Source: an uncultured Luteimonas sp. (GTDB taxonomy: Bacteria > Pseudomonadota > Gammaproteobacteria > Xanthomonadales > Xanthomonadaceae). From it: a stretch of 64,000 nt of DNA. Below the pieces are notes generated by a model. That model was not told the DNA's origin. It saw only the letters and a program-made list of their open reading frames with translations, and made no database searches. The position numbers and the translations under genes are program-made. Below, in pieces: positions 45,801 to 56,499 of the stretch. The stretch spans positions 14,143 through 78,142 of the forward strand of contig CAKTDC010000012.1 of the NCBI GenBank assembly GCA_934541015.1, read 5' to 3'. Numbering within the stretch: position 1 is the stretch's first letter; every line of letters starts with the position of its first letter.

Positions 45801-45935
45801 GGCGGAACCTCGTGCGTGATCGAGGGCGACATGTTATCGACCGCCGCCGGAACCGGCCTTGACCGGGATCAGGGCGCCGCGCGCGGGCGCACTTTGGGTA
45901 AAGTGCGCGCTGTCCCGCAGCCCCAGGTCCACGAC

Positions 45936-47330
45936 TTGAAACTCCACATCCTCGGCATCGCCGGCACCTTCATGGGCGGCGTCGCAGCGCTGGCGCGCGA
46001 ACTGGGCCACGAGGTCGAGGGCAGCGACCAGGCGGTGTATCCGCCGATGTCGACCCAGCTCGAACGGCTGGGGATCGGGCTCCGCCAGGGCTACCTCCCC
46101 GGCCACATCTCGCCCGGTTGCGACACCGTGGTGATCGGCAACGCGCTCTCCCGCGGCAATGCGGCGGTGGAGGCGGTGCTGGACTCCGGCCGCCCCTATA
46201 CCTCCGGCGCGGAATGGCTGCGCGACCACGTGCTGCCCGGGCGCGATGTGCTCGCGGTGGCCGGCACCCACGGCAAGACCACGACCACCAGCATCCTGGC
46301 CTTCCTGCTCGAAGCGGCCGGCCGCCGGCCGGGCTTCCTGATTGGCGGCGTGGCGGAGGATTTCGGAGTCTCGGCCAGGCTCGGCGGCGCCACCGCGATC
46401 GCCGATCCCCGATCCCCGGTGCCGTTCGTCGTCGAAGCCGACGAATACGACACCGCCTTCTTCGACAAGCGCAGCAAGTTCGTGCACTACCGGCCGCGGG
46501 TGGCGATCCTCAACAACCTCGAATACGACCACGCCGACATTTTCCCCGACATCGCCGCGATCCAGCGCCAGTTCCACCACCTGGTGCGCACCGTGCCGGG
46601 CCGCGGGCTGCTGCTGGTCAACGGCCACGATGCGCGCCTGCGCCAGGTGCTGGAGATGGGCTGCTGGACGCCGGTGGAGCGCTTCGGCTTCGATCCGGCG
46701 TTCGAATGGAGCGCGCGCCGGCTGCGCGAGGACGGCAGCGCCTTCGCCGTGCTGCGCGGCGGGACGGAGCTGGGCACGGTCGAGTGGCCGCTGCTGGGCG
46801 ACCACAACGTGCTCAACGGCCTGGCGGCGCTGGCCGCCTGCGCCGCAGCCGGCGTGGAGGTGGCCGCGGTGCTCCCGGCGCTGGCCCGCTTCGGCGGCAT
46901 CAAGCGCCGGCTGCAGGTGCTGGGGCAGGCCGGCGGCATCACCGTCTACGACGACTTCGCCCACCACCCGACCGCGATCGCGACCACGCTTGCCGGGCTG
47001 CGCGCGAAGGTGGGTGATGCGCGGATCGTGGTGGCGATGGAGCCGCGCAGCAATTCGATGCGCCTGGGCGCGCACGCCGACGCGCTGGCGCCCTCGCTCG
47101 ACGGCGCCGATGCGGTGGTCTTCCTGGCGCGCCCCGAGCTGCCCTGGGATGCCGGCAAGGTGATCGACGCGGTACGCGGCCAGGCGCAGGCGGTGCCCGA
47201 TGCCGACGCGCTGCTGGCCGCGCTGCGCGCCACCGTCCGCAGCGGCGACCATGTCGTGTTCATGTCCAACGGCGGCTTCGACGGCGCCCCGGCGCGCTTC
47301 CTCGCCCTCCTGGCGGCCGTCCCGCGGTAG
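45936..47330 (+). CDS. mpl: UDP-N-acetylmuramate:L-alanyl-gamma-D-glutamyl-meso-diaminopimelate ligase
   Basis: 464 residues from a TTG start. Recycles murein tripeptide by joining it to UDP-MurNAc in the cytoplasm. Mur ligase signature: KLHILGIAGTFMGGVAALA, P-loop AVAGTHGKTTTTSILAFLL, EADEYDTAFFDKRSKFVHY (Mpl-specific), NNLEYDHADIFPD, YDDFAHHPTAIATTL. A GTG at 45903 in the same frame is an alternative start; the TTG fits the family's N-terminus exactly. Confidence 0.93.
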   Translation: MKLHILGIAGTFMGGVAALARELGHEVEGSDQAVYPPMSTQLERLGIGLRQGYLPGHISPGCDTVVIGNALSRGNAAVEAVLDSGRPYTSGAEWLRDHVLPGRDVLAVAGTHGKTTTTSILAFLLEAAGRRPGFLIGGVAEDFGVSARLGGATAIADPRSPVPFVVEADEYDTAFFDKRSKFVHYRPRVAILNNLEYDHADIFPDIAAIQRQFHHLVRTVPGRGLLLVNGHDARLRQVLEMGCWTPVERFGFDPAFEWSARRLREDGSAFAVLRGGTELGTVEWPLLGDHNVLNGLAALAACAAAGVEVAAVLPALARFGGIKRRLQVLGQAGGITVYDDFAHHPTAIATTLAGLRAKVGDARIVVAMEPRSNSMRLGAHADALAPSLDGADAVVFLARPELPWDAGKVIDAVRGQAQAVPDADALLAALRATVRSGDHVVFMSNGGFDGAPARFLALLAAVPR

Positions 47331-47468
47331 CAGCGCCGTGAAGGGCCGCCAGCGACCAGCGCCGCGGAAGGCGGGGGGCATGCCCTGTGCCGGCGTTGCG
47401 CCGGGGCCTGCCCCGGCGAATGTGCGGCGCGCTCCACGCGGTTCGACCGCTGCGGCTAGACTGGCCCG

Positions 47469-48038
47469 GTGAGCGAACTGCTGCCGCTGTTTCCGCTGCA
47501 TGCGGTGCTGGTGCCCGGCGCCGCGCTGGGCCTGCGCGTGTTCGAGCCGCGCTATCTGGACATGGTGCGCGACTGCGGGCGCAGCGGCGGCAGCTTCGGC
47601 ATCTGCCTGATCCTGGAGGGCGAGGAGGCCGGGGCGCCGGCAACGCCGGCCGCGTTCGGCACCGAGGCCCTGATCGAGGATTTCGACACCGGATCCGACG
47701 GCCTGCTGCACCTGCGGCTGCGCGGTGCGCGCCGCTTCCACGCGCTGCGCACGCGGGTGCGCGACAGCGGCCTGGTGGTGGCCGACGTGCAGTGGCACGC
47801 GCCCGATCCGGCGGCGAGGATACAGCCCCAGCACGCCCTGCTGGCGGACATGCTGCGCCGGATCCTGGAGCAGGTCGGGGCCGATGTGGCGGTGTCCGAG
47901 TCGGACCTTGGCGACTCGGCCTGGGTGGGCTGGCGGCTGGCGGAGCTGCTGCCGCTGACGCTGGAGCAGCGGCAGTCGCTGCTCCAGCAGGACGATCCGC
48001 TGGTCCGGCTCGACACGCTGCTGCAGCTGATCGCCTGA
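47469..48038 (+). CDS. LON substrate-binding-domain protein
   Basis: 189 residues from a GTG. LLPLFPLHAVLVPGAALGLRVFEPRYLDMVRDC is the start of the Lon N-terminal domain; GLLHLRLRGARRFHAL and ELLPLTLEQRQSLLQQDDPLVRLDTLLQ complete it. There is no ATPase or protease part. Such stand-alone proteins are widespread; their function is not clear. Nothing in the context points to a partner. Confidence 0.88.
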   Translation: MSELLPLFPLHAVLVPGAALGLRVFEPRYLDMVRDCGRSGGSFGICLILEGEEAGAPATPAAFGTEALIEDFDTGSDGLLHLRLRGARRFHALRTRVRDSGLVVADVQWHAPDPAARIQPQHALLADMLRRILEQVGADVAVSESDLGDSAWVGWRLAELLPLTLEQRQSLLQQDDPLVRLDTLLQLIA

Positions 48039-48098
48039 CGCCGCACGGCGGCCGCGCGAGGCGACGCGCGGCCGGGTCCGCCGGCACGGCGTTCGCCG

Positions 48099-50096
48099 TC
48101 AGGGACCGGGCCGGGCCGCCGTGCGCAGCAGCAGGGTCGGCGTGCCGGTCTTCGGGTGCGGCTGCTCGCGCCAGTCGAAATCCTCCATGACCTCGCGCAG
48201 CCCGGCACGCAGTTCGGGCGAATATGGCTGCGGCTGCCAGAGCACGAACAGCCCGAACGGCCGCGTGTGGCGCATGCGCTGGCTGGTGCCCAGCCACAGC
48301 GGAGTGCCGCCGGCAAGCTGCGCCGGCGCCTGCCACAGGCGGATCACGTCGATGTCCCCGTCGCCGGCGCCGCGGCGCATCAGCAGCGTTTCCGCTTCGG
48401 TGTCGAGGGTGGCCGGAAGCACCGGATACTCCGCGATCGGCAGATCGTCGTCGAGCAGGCTCAGGGTCGCCGACCAGTCCGCCTGCGGCTGTACCCGCCA
48501 TCCGCGCTGCTCCAGCGCCGACTGCAGCGGCGCCAGCGGTCCGGCGACCTGCAAGTCCAGCGGCCAGTGGTGGTCGCGGTCGCGTTCGCGCAGCTGCCCG
48601 GGCAGGTCGGCCCAGCCGCCGTCCCACCAGGCCGGGTCGGCGAGCACGGCTTCGGCCGGCCTGGCGGAGAACTTCGCCAGCAGCGGATCAACCGCGCGCG
48701 GCGCGTGCCACAGCGCGGCGATGACGAAGGTGGCATAGAACACCAGCGCCACCGGCCGCATCCAGAACGAGCGCTCCACGTGCCTGCGGTAGGCGATGCC
48801 CAGCAGCAGCAGCCAGACCACGCCAAGCAGCATCCCGCCGACGATGTCGCTCAGCCAGTGCGCGCCCAGGTAAAGCCGGGCGAAGCCGAGCAGCGCCACC
48901 ACCGCGCCCGAGACCAGGTAGGGCCAGATCCGGGTCCGCCCCGGCAGCTCGCGCGCGATCAGCACGGCGAAGAAGCCGAAGGTGATGGTGCACATGGTGA
49001 TCTCGACCGCGGGGAACCCGAATCCGCCGTGCGCGGTCGGCGGCCGCGGCATGTCGATCAGCGTACCCAGCGATGCGGTCAGCACCATGCCGAAGGCCAG
49101 CGCCGCCAGCCAGTGCGCCGCCCCCAGCCACAGCCGTCGCCACGCCAGCCACAGCAGGGTCAGCCCCACCGCCGGCACCAGCACCCGCGCGTCGCCGATC
49201 GAGGCCAGCCCGGCCATCAGCCGGTCGGCCAGCGGATTGCGCAGTTCGTACATCACCTGGAACACCGCCAGGTCGACGCGCAGCGGCTCGCCGCGCATCA
49301 GCACCGTGGCCATCAGCGCGAAGCAGGCCCAGCCGATGGCCAGCAGGCAGGCGGCCAGCACCACCAGCGAGGCCGATTCCGGTCGCCTGGGATCGATCAG
49401 CGCGGCGGTGTAGCGGCCCAGCCGCGGGTGCGCCTGCGACCAGCGCAGCGCCCGCGCCAGCAGGTCATTGGCGTGGCGGTCGAACCAGCGGTAGGTATAG
49501 AGCACGATCGCCCAGGCCGCGGCCAGCACCAGCAGCAGCGCCCCGAGCACGATCGTCAGCCGCCCGGCCACGGCCGCCACCGCGTCGTAGGACGCGCCCA
49601 GGATCCAGCCCGGGGCAAGGAACAGCGCCGCCCAGGACACGCAGGCGAAGATGCTGGGCGGGAGATAGCGCCCCATCGGCATCCGCGAAATCCCCGCGAT
49701 CGCCGGCACGAACGGCCGCACCGGCCCGACGTAGCGCGCCACCAGGATGCTCTTGGCCGCATTGCGCCGGAACAGCGCCTCGCCGCGCTCGAGCAACTGC
49801 GGATAGCGGCTGAACGGCCAGGTGTCGCGCAGCTGCGGGCCCCAGCGCCGACCGATCCAGTAGCTCACCCCGTCGCCGGCCAGCGCGCCCAGCGCGGCGC
49901 ACGCCACCGCATATGGGCCGGAGATCTCGCCCAGGCCGATCAGCACCCCGATCGCGAACAGCATCGGCAGCGCCGGCACCACCGTGCCGAGCAGGATCAG
50001 CGCATCGGCGAAGGCGATCAGGAAGATGGCCAGGCCGGCCGCGACCGGGTGGCTCCCGATCCAGTCCACCAGTCCGTTGAAGAAGCCGTCCAGCAT
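48099..50096 (-). CDS. DedA - PAP2 phosphatase - LssY C-terminal fusion membrane protein
   Basis: 665 residues with three parts. (1) DedA/SNARE-associated domain, residues about 1-200: GSHPVAAGLAIFLIAFADALILLG, YWIGRRWGP, ARYVGPVRPFVPAIAGISRMP. (2) PAP2 phosphatase, about 225-440: DMPRPPTAHGGFGFPAVEITM and LYLGAHWLSDIVGGMLLGVVW (conserved His, Asp). In the first the usual KxxxxxxRP motif is not obvious. (3) LssY-like C-terminal domain, about 500-660: GWRVQPQADWSATLSLL and EVMEDFDWREQPHPKTGTPTLLL. Probably acts on undecaprenyl or phospholipid phosphates at the inner membrane. Divergent from the kinase-like gene. Confidence 0.88.
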   Translation of the reverse strand: MLDGFFNGLVDWIGSHPVAAGLAIFLIAFADALILLGTVVPALPMLFAIGVLIGLGEISGPYAVACAALGALAGDGVSYWIGRRWGPQLRDTWPFSRYPQLLERGEALFRRNAAKSILVARYVGPVRPFVPAIAGISRMPMGRYLPPSIFACVSWAALFLAPGWILGASYDAVAAVAGRLTIVLGALLLVLAAAWAIVLYTYRWFDRHANDLLARALRWSQAHPRLGRYTAALIDPRRPESASLVVLAACLLAIGWACFALMATVLMRGEPLRVDLAVFQVMYELRNPLADRLMAGLASIGDARVLVPAVGLTLLWLAWRRLWLGAAHWLAALAFGMVLTASLGTLIDMPRPPTAHGGFGFPAVEITMCTITFGFFAVLIARELPGRTRIWPYLVSGAVVALLGFARLYLGAHWLSDIVGGMLLGVVWLLLLGIAYRRHVERSFWMRPVALVFYATFVIAALWHAPRAVDPLLAKFSARPAEAVLADPAWWDGGWADLPGQLRERDRDHHWPLDLQVAGPLAPLQSALEQRGWRVQPQADWSATLSLLDDDLPIAEYPVLPATLDTEAETLLMRRGAGDGDIDVIRLWQAPAQLAGGTPLWLGTSQRMRHTRPFGLFVLWQPQPYSPELRAGLREVMEDFDWREQPHPKTGTPTLLLRTAARPGP

Positions 50097-50172
50097 CGGG
50101 CGATTATGACAGCGGGTCGATGACGGCCGTTGCATCCCGGGGGCGCCGGGTCAGCCTCCGTACAATGCCGCG

Positions 50173-50835
50173 ATGGCCAGGCAAGACGCCCTCGAACTGC
50201 GCGCGCTGAAGTCCGACAGCTTCGGCCGCATCTCGCTGATGCAGGGGCCGGATGGCGCGTTCGTGCGCCGCGATCTGGCGCACGTGCCGCTGTGGCTGCG
50301 GCTGCCCGCCTGGTGGCTGGCCCGGCGCGAGGCGCTGGCGCTGCGCGCGGTCGCCGGCATGGCCGACGTGCCGCAGCTGCTGGCCTGGGACGGGCGCCGG
50401 CTCGACCGCAGCTACATGGCCGGCGACGCGATGTACCAGCGCCCGCCGCGCGGCGACGTGGCGTACTTCCATGCCGCGCGCCGCCGATTGCAGGCGCTGC
50501 ACCGCCGCGGCATCGCCCACAACGACCTGGCCAAGGAGGCCAACTGGCTGGTGCTCGAGGACGGCCGCCCGGCGATCATCGACTTCCAGCTCGCCACCCG
50601 CGGCGACCCGCGTTCGCGGTGGATGCGCCTGCTGTTCCGCGAGGACCTGCGCCACCTGCTCAAGCACAAGCGCATGTACTGCCGCGACTCGCTCACCCCG
50701 GTCGAGAAGCGCGTGCTCAGGCGCCATTCCTGGCTGCGCGAACTGTGGTTCCGCACCGGCAAGCCGGTGTACCGCTTCGTCACCCGCCGCCTGCTCCGGT
50801 GGGAGGACAACGAGGGGCAGGGGCCGAAGCCGTGA
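50173..50835 (+). CDS. RIO1/LPS-kinase-like phosphotransferase
   Basis: 220 residues. Kinase catalytic loop HRRGIAHNDLAKEANWLVL (His-Asn-Asp-Leu-x-Lys-Glu-x-Asn) and metal-binding Asp in PAIIDFQLATRGDPRSRWM; N-terminal half short and Arg/Trp-rich. This matches small RIO-like or KdkA/WaaP-like kinases that phosphorylate protein or LPS core sugar. No LPS genes are adjacent, so the substrate is open. Confidence 0.8.
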   Translation: MARQDALELRALKSDSFGRISLMQGPDGAFVRRDLAHVPLWLRLPAWWLARREALALRAVAGMADVPQLLAWDGRRLDRSYMAGDAMYQRPPRGDVAYFHAARRRLQALHRRGIAHNDLAKEANWLVLEDGRPAIIDFQLATRGDPRSRWMRLLFREDLRHLLKHKRMYCRDSLTPVEKRVLRRHSWLRELWFRTGKPVYRFVTRRLLRWEDNEGQGPKP

Positions 50836-50945
50836 GCAGGAGCTGTCGATGCACGCGACCCCGGGCGGCCGAAAACCGGTGCGGCGCCGATTGCGCCGGT
50901 GCCGGAGGCTTGCGATGATGCGGTTCTCACTGGCCGGATCGGGGG

Positions 50946-51845
50946 ATGGGGATGTCGCGTCAGAAGAAGATGGTCTGCCACGACTGCGGCACGATATTCA
51001 ACCGCAAGCCCCAGAACCGCGACAAACAGGTCTGCTGGAACTGCAGGTCGCTCCGGGTCACCCTGGTCACCGACAACGCGCCTCCGCCGGGCATTCCCAA
51101 GGCACCCGATCCGGGCGGCCTCAAGCTGCCCAGGTCCAGCGGCGGCGGCGGTTCGATCACCCCGCAGATGCTGCAGCAGCAGCGCGATCGCCTGAAGGCG
51201 GTGGTGCGCCCGCCGGTCCAACTGCCCGGGTCCGCAAACAGTCCGATCCCGCGCGGCGTCCGCATCCTTGCCTCGCAGGTGCGCAATCCCGTGTTGAACG
51301 CGGCCGGGATCGAGCTGGAGTTTCCGTGGCGCGCGCGCGGGGCGCGCCAGGATGCATACGCCTATCTGGTGTTTCCACAGCTGGATCTGGGCCATCCGCT
51401 GAGGGCCATCTCCAGCGGCTCGATGAATCCGGACCATTCCAACTTCAATGAACGCTATCGCAACCTGTCCGCTGATCTGCCGACTCGCAAGGGGCCGCGC
51501 AGCGCCGGGGTGCTGCAGGGGATCGGCTACTTCGAATATGGCTGGAAGCGGCCGATCCAGGCCAATGCGCAGTGGCACTGCTACCGCGACGGAAGGCGCG
51601 TGGCCTATACGCAGCTGGAGAACCGCGACATCAATGCGTTCGCCCGCAATCTGCGCCAGGGCAAGCTGTTTTCCGAACGGATGGTGATCGCCGAGACCGG
51701 AGAGGTCTTCTACACGCCCGATCACTACGGCACGTTCTTCCGCTATCACCCGGGAACCATGCAGTGGTACCCCTACCGCTCGGCGGGCGGTGCCGGTGGC
51801 CCGATCTGGGACGAGTCTTTCTACGAGCCACCCGGCGGGCGCTAA
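50946..51845 (+). CDS. Protein of unknown function with N-terminal zinc ribbon
   Basis: 299 residues. Residues about 10-35 hold two Cys pairs (MVCHDCGTIF and QVCWNCRSL), a zinc-ribbon arrangement. A Pro/Gly/Ser-rich linker with QMLQQQRDRLKAVV follows. The C-terminal half (about 95-299) looks like an independent globular domain: GIELEFPWRARGARQDAYAYLVF, GIGYFEYGWKRPIQANAQWHCYRDGRR, GEVFYTPDHYGTFFRYHPGTMQWYPY, rich in Tyr, Trp and His. No signal peptide. I do not recognise this domain. Codon use appears slightly less GC-rich than the neighbours by eye. Start at ATG 50946 or ATG 50952. Confidence 0.65.
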   Translation: MGMSRQKKMVCHDCGTIFNRKPQNRDKQVCWNCRSLRVTLVTDNAPPPGIPKAPDPGGLKLPRSSGGGGSITPQMLQQQRDRLKAVVRPPVQLPGSANSPIPRGVRILASQVRNPVLNAAGIELEFPWRARGARQDAYAYLVFPQLDLGHPLRAISSGSMNPDHSNFNERYRNLSADLPTRKGPRSAGVLQGIGYFEYGWKRPIQANAQWHCYRDGRRVAYTQLENRDINAFARNLRQGKLFSERMVIAETGEVFYTPDHYGTFFRYHPGTMQWYPYRSAGGAGGPIWDESFYEPPGGR

Positions 51846-52065
51846 GCCCGCTGTCGGGCACCGGTCGGGGCAGGCGCCATGTTCGCGGGCGGCTTCCGTC
51901 GTCCGCCGCCAATGGCCAGCGCAGCAGCGCTGCACGTCCGCCGTCGCCGGGCTTCTGCGCCGTGGCAGGTCTCGCCGGTTGCACGGCCTGGCGGTTTCCA
52001 GTTTCCATTCGCTGGCGTATTGTTGAAGCCCGCCCGCTGCCGGGCTCGTCCTCAAGGAGCAACGC

Positions 52066-52890
52066 ATGTCGTCCCTGGCCGGCAAGACCCTGTTCATCAC
52101 CGGAGCCTCGCGCGGCATCGGCCTGGCGATCGCGCTGCGCGCCGCCCGCGACGGCGCCAACGTCGCCATCGCGGCCAAGTCCGACGTGCCCAACCCGAAG
52201 CTGCCCGGCACCATCCACACCGCCGCTGCGGCCGTCGACGAGGCGGGTGGCCGTGGCCTGGCGATCCGCTGCGACATCCGCGAGGAGGAGCAGGTGCTGG
52301 CGGCGGTGGCGCAGACCGTCGAAACCTTCGGCGGCCTCGACATCCTGGTCAACAACGCCAGCGCGATCTGGTTGCGCGGCACCCTCGACACGCCGATGAA
52401 GCGCTTCGACCTGATGCAGCAGGTCAACGCCCGCGGCAGCTTCCTGTGCGCGCAGGCCTGCCTGCCGCACCTGCTGCAGGCGGAGAACCCGCACATCCTC
52501 ACCCTGGCGCCGCCGCCGTCGCTGGACCCGAAATGGTGGGGCCCGCATACCGGCTACACCCTGGCGAAGATGGGCATGAGCTTCGTCACCCTGGGCCTGG
52601 CTGCCGAGTTCCGCGACCGCGGCGTGGCGATCAACGCGCTGTGGCCGCGCACGATCATCGCCACCGACGCGCTGAACATGATTCCGGGTGTCTCGCCGGG
52701 CAACGGCCGTTCGCCGGAGATCATGGGCGATGCCGCGCACGCGATCCTCACCCGGCCGGCGCGCGGCTTCAGCGGCCAGTTCCTGATCGACGACGAGGTG
52801 CTGGGCGAGGCCGGGGTCGACGATCTCTCGCGCTACGTGGTCGATCCCTCGCAGCCGCTGTATCCGGACCTGTTCCTAGATCCCCGTTGA
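52066..52890 (+). CDS. SDR-family oxidoreductase (HSDL2-like)
   Basis: 274 residues. NAD(P)-binding FITGASRGIGLAIALRAARDG, CDIREEEQVLAAV, LVNNASAIW, catalytic Tyr/Lys in GYTLAKMGMSFV with a Ser upstream (LAPPPS). The longer N-terminal loop (AAKSDVPNPKLPGTIHTAAAAVDEAGG) is typical of the hydroxysteroid dehydrogenase-like 2 group. Substrate unknown. AAGGAG ribosome-binding site lies 8 bp before the ATG. Confidence 0.9.
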   Translation: MSSLAGKTLFITGASRGIGLAIALRAARDGANVAIAAKSDVPNPKLPGTIHTAAAAVDEAGGRGLAIRCDIREEEQVLAAVAQTVETFGGLDILVNNASAIWLRGTLDTPMKRFDLMQQVNARGSFLCAQACLPHLLQAENPHILTLAPPPSLDPKWWGPHTGYTLAKMGMSFVTLGLAAEFRDRGVAINALWPRTIIATDALNMIPGVSPGNGRSPEIMGDAAHAILTRPARGFSGQFLIDDEVLGEAGVDDLSRYVVDPSQPLYPDLFLDPR

Positions 52891-52995
52891 TCCGGCTCTC
52901 AAGCGACCGCACGCAGGGGACCGCAAGGCGCGACAGGGAGAGCGTCGTCCTGCGGCGCTCCTGCGCGATTCACGGGCCGGCCCGATCCTCCGGCC

Positions 52996-54126
52996 CTATT
53001 CCAGCGCCTGCGCCAGGTCGTCGACCAGGTCCCGCGGGTCCTCCAGCCCGACCGACAGCCGCAGCAGGCCCTGCGGCGACACCACCCGCGGCTCCTCGAT
53101 CGAGGCGCGGTGCTCGACCAGCGATTCGGTCGAACCCAGCGAAGTCGCATTGGTGAACAGCCGCAGCTTCCCCGCCATCTCAAGCGCCGCCTCGCGGCCG
53201 CCTGCGACCTCGAACGAGAGCATGCCGCCGAAGCCGCGCATCTGCCGCGCCGCGAGGGCATGGCCCGGATGCGCGTCCAGCCCGGGATAGTGCACCGCCT
53301 CCACGCGCGCATGCGCCTGCAGGAAATCGGCCACCGCGGCGGCGTTGCGGCAGTGCCGCTCGATCCGCACCGGCAGAGTGCGCAGCCCGCGCAGCACCAG
53401 CCAGGCCGCGAACGGCGAGGCGGTGTTGCCGGTCTGGCGGCGCAGCTCGTGGCATTCGGCGGCGAACCCGTCGTCGGCGGAGAAGGCGAGCACGCCGCCC
53501 ATCACGTCGCCGTGGCCGCCGAGGTACTTGGTCGCCGAATGCAGCACGATGTCCGCGCCCAGCGCCAGCGGCTGCTGCAGCGCCGGGGTGGCGAAGGTGC
53601 CGTCGACCAGCAGGCGCGCGCCGGCGCCGTGGGCGATCTCCGCCAGCGCGGCGATGTCGCAGACCTTCAGCAGCGGGTTGGAGGGGGTTTCGGCCCACAG
53701 CAGGCGCGTGGCCGGGCCGAGCGCGGCGCGCACGGCGTCGAGGTCGGTCATGTCGACGACCCGGTGGCGCACGCCCCAGCGCTCCAGCCACTTCGCGCCG
53801 ACCGCGCGGTAACCGAAGTAGGTGTCGTCGGCGATCAGCAGCTCGCTGCCCGGTTCGAGCGCCTGCATCACCGTGGTGCCGGCGGTCATGCCGGTGGCGA
53901 AGAACATCGCGCGCGCGGCGCCGTCGAGCGTCGCCAGCGCCTGCTCCAGCTGCGCCTGGTTGGGGCTGCCGTAGCGCTGGTACAGGTAGCCGTGGAGCGT
54001 GGAGGCGTCGGGCGCGTGCTCGAAGGTGGTCGCCAGCTGCAGCGGCGGCGACAGCGCGCCGCTGGCGGGATCGGGCGCAACGCCGGCGTGCGCGGCGAGG
54101 GTGTCGAAACGGTGCGTGCGGGTCAT
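52996..54126 (-). CDS. Cys/Met-metabolism PLP enzyme (cystathionine gamma-synthase/beta-lyase family)
   Basis: 376 residues. [75 protein letters not shown] lysine in [18 protein letters not shown], and the C-terminal [32 protein letters not shown]. The family includes cystathionine gamma-synthase, beta-lyase and O-acylhomoserine sulfhydrylases; I cannot assign the exact reaction. It is divergent from the glyoxalase-fold gene. Confidence 0.9.
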   Translation of the reverse strand: MTRTHRFDTLAAHAGVAPDPASGALSPPLQLATTFEHAPDASTLHGYLYQRYGSPNQAQLEQALATLDGAARAMFFATGMTAGTTVMQALEPGSELLIADDTYFGYRAVGAKWLERWGVRHRVVDMTDLDAVRAALGPATRLLWAETPSNPLLKVCDIAALAEIAHGAGARLLVDGTFATPALQQPLALGADIVLHSATKYLGGHGDVMGGVLAFSADDGFAAECHELRRQTGNTASPFAAWLVLRGLRTLPVRIERHCRNAAAVADFLQAHARVEAVHYPGLDAHPGHALAARQMRGFGGMLSFEVAGGREAALEMAGKLRLFTNATSLGSTESLVEHRASIEEPRVVSPQGLLRLSVGLEDPRDLVDDLAQALE

Positions 54127-54204
54127 GGCGGGTCGTCGTGCGGGCTCGGGGCGATAATGCCAGCCGCGGCGCGCCGCTGCCGCCTTCCCCACAGGAGCCG
54201 CCCG

Positions 54205-54642
54205 ATGAAATATCTGCACGCGATGATCCGCGTCCACGACCTCGACGCCACCAGCCGCTTCTTCACCGAGGGCCTGGGCCTGCGCGAAACGCGCCGCATC
54301 GACCACGAAGCCGGACGCTTCACCCTGGTCTACTTCGGCGCGCCGGAGAACCCGGAGGCCGAGATCGAGCTGACGTACAACTGGCCGCCCGAGGATGGCT
54401 CGCCGCCGGAGGACTACGGCAGCGCCCGCAACTTCGGCCACCTCGCCTTCCAGGTCGACGACATCTATGCCACCTGCGCCCACCTGCAGGCGCAGGGCAT
54501 CACCATCAACCGCCCGCCGCGCGACGGCCGCATGGCCTTCGTCCGCAGCCCGGACCTGATCTCGATCGAGCTGCTGCAGAAGGGCGCCGCGCTGCCGCCG
54601 GCCGAGCCCTGGGCGTCGATGCCCAATACCGGCACCTGGTAG
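54205..54642 (+). CDS. gloA: Lactoylglutathione lyase (glyoxalase I, VOC fold)
   Basis: 145 residues. [67 protein letters not shown] and [16 protein letters not shown] supply the two His and two Glu metal ligands of glyoxalase I. Detoxifies methylglyoxal as its glutathione hemithioacetal. The slightly unusual [12 protein letters not shown] loop resembles GloA of xanthomonads. ACAGGAG ribosome-binding site upstream. Confidence 0.88.
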   Translation: MKYLHAMIRVHDLDATSRFFTEGLGLRETRRIDHEAGRFTLVYFGAPENPEAEIELTYNWPPEDGSPPEDYGSARNFGHLAFQVDDIYATCAHLQAQGITINRPPRDGRMAFVRSPDLISIELLQKGAALPPAEPWASMPNTGTW

Positions 54643-55038
54643 GCGCCCGGCCCGCGCACCGCCTGGAAGGGAATCGATCCGCAGGAACCCGCGCGGCAGC
54701 TTCCCCTGCTTGCGGGGGAGCCCGGATCCGCAACCGGTGGATCTGTTCGACGGCGCTCCTCCTCCGCCTGCGGGAAGGCCGGCAATGGCCGGATGGGACA
54801 AGGACATCCGGTTCGCTCCTCCCTGTCCGCGGGGAACGCAGCAGGCCGACGAACACCAGGATAGCCGCGCCTTTTCTCCTCCCCGCCCGCGGGGAAGCCG
54901 GGTGGGGGGCAAGTGGCGGCAAGTGACGGTGTCGCTCCCGTCCTGCGCTGCGCCGGGATTTCCCCCGCAAGCGGAGGAAGAAGCCGCAACGCGCGCCGCA
55001 GGCGCGCGGCATCCGCAGGGCAGCAGGAAAACGGCACA
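54643..55038. repeat. Gene-free gap with several R1-like half palindromes
   Basis: No gene. At least four CCCCGC-type palindromic fragments are visible: CCCCTGCTTGCGGGGGAG near 54705, CCTCCGCCTGCGGGAAGG near 54760, CCCCGCCCGCGGGGAAG near 54882, and CCCCCGCAAGCGGAGGAAG near 54960. They resemble the ends of the 2913-3018 and 6330-6444 elements without their middles. No promoter is evident for the argD gene that follows. Confidence 0.55.
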
Positions 55039-56304
<1,266 letters not shown>

Positions 56305-56499
56305 TCCGGCGCGCAACGGCACCCGCCCGGTCGCGTCCGGCACGGGCCCGGGACGCGGAGCCGGTATCCTGACCCCGTTGCTCCGGGTGTCAGTCGGGGC
56401 GTGCGTTCGACGTATATGCGGGGGCGTCCCCAGCGTTTGCGAGTGAAGAAGTTGTCGGCAGGATGGAAATACCGCACCAGGAGCGCGGTCGACTCGGCC

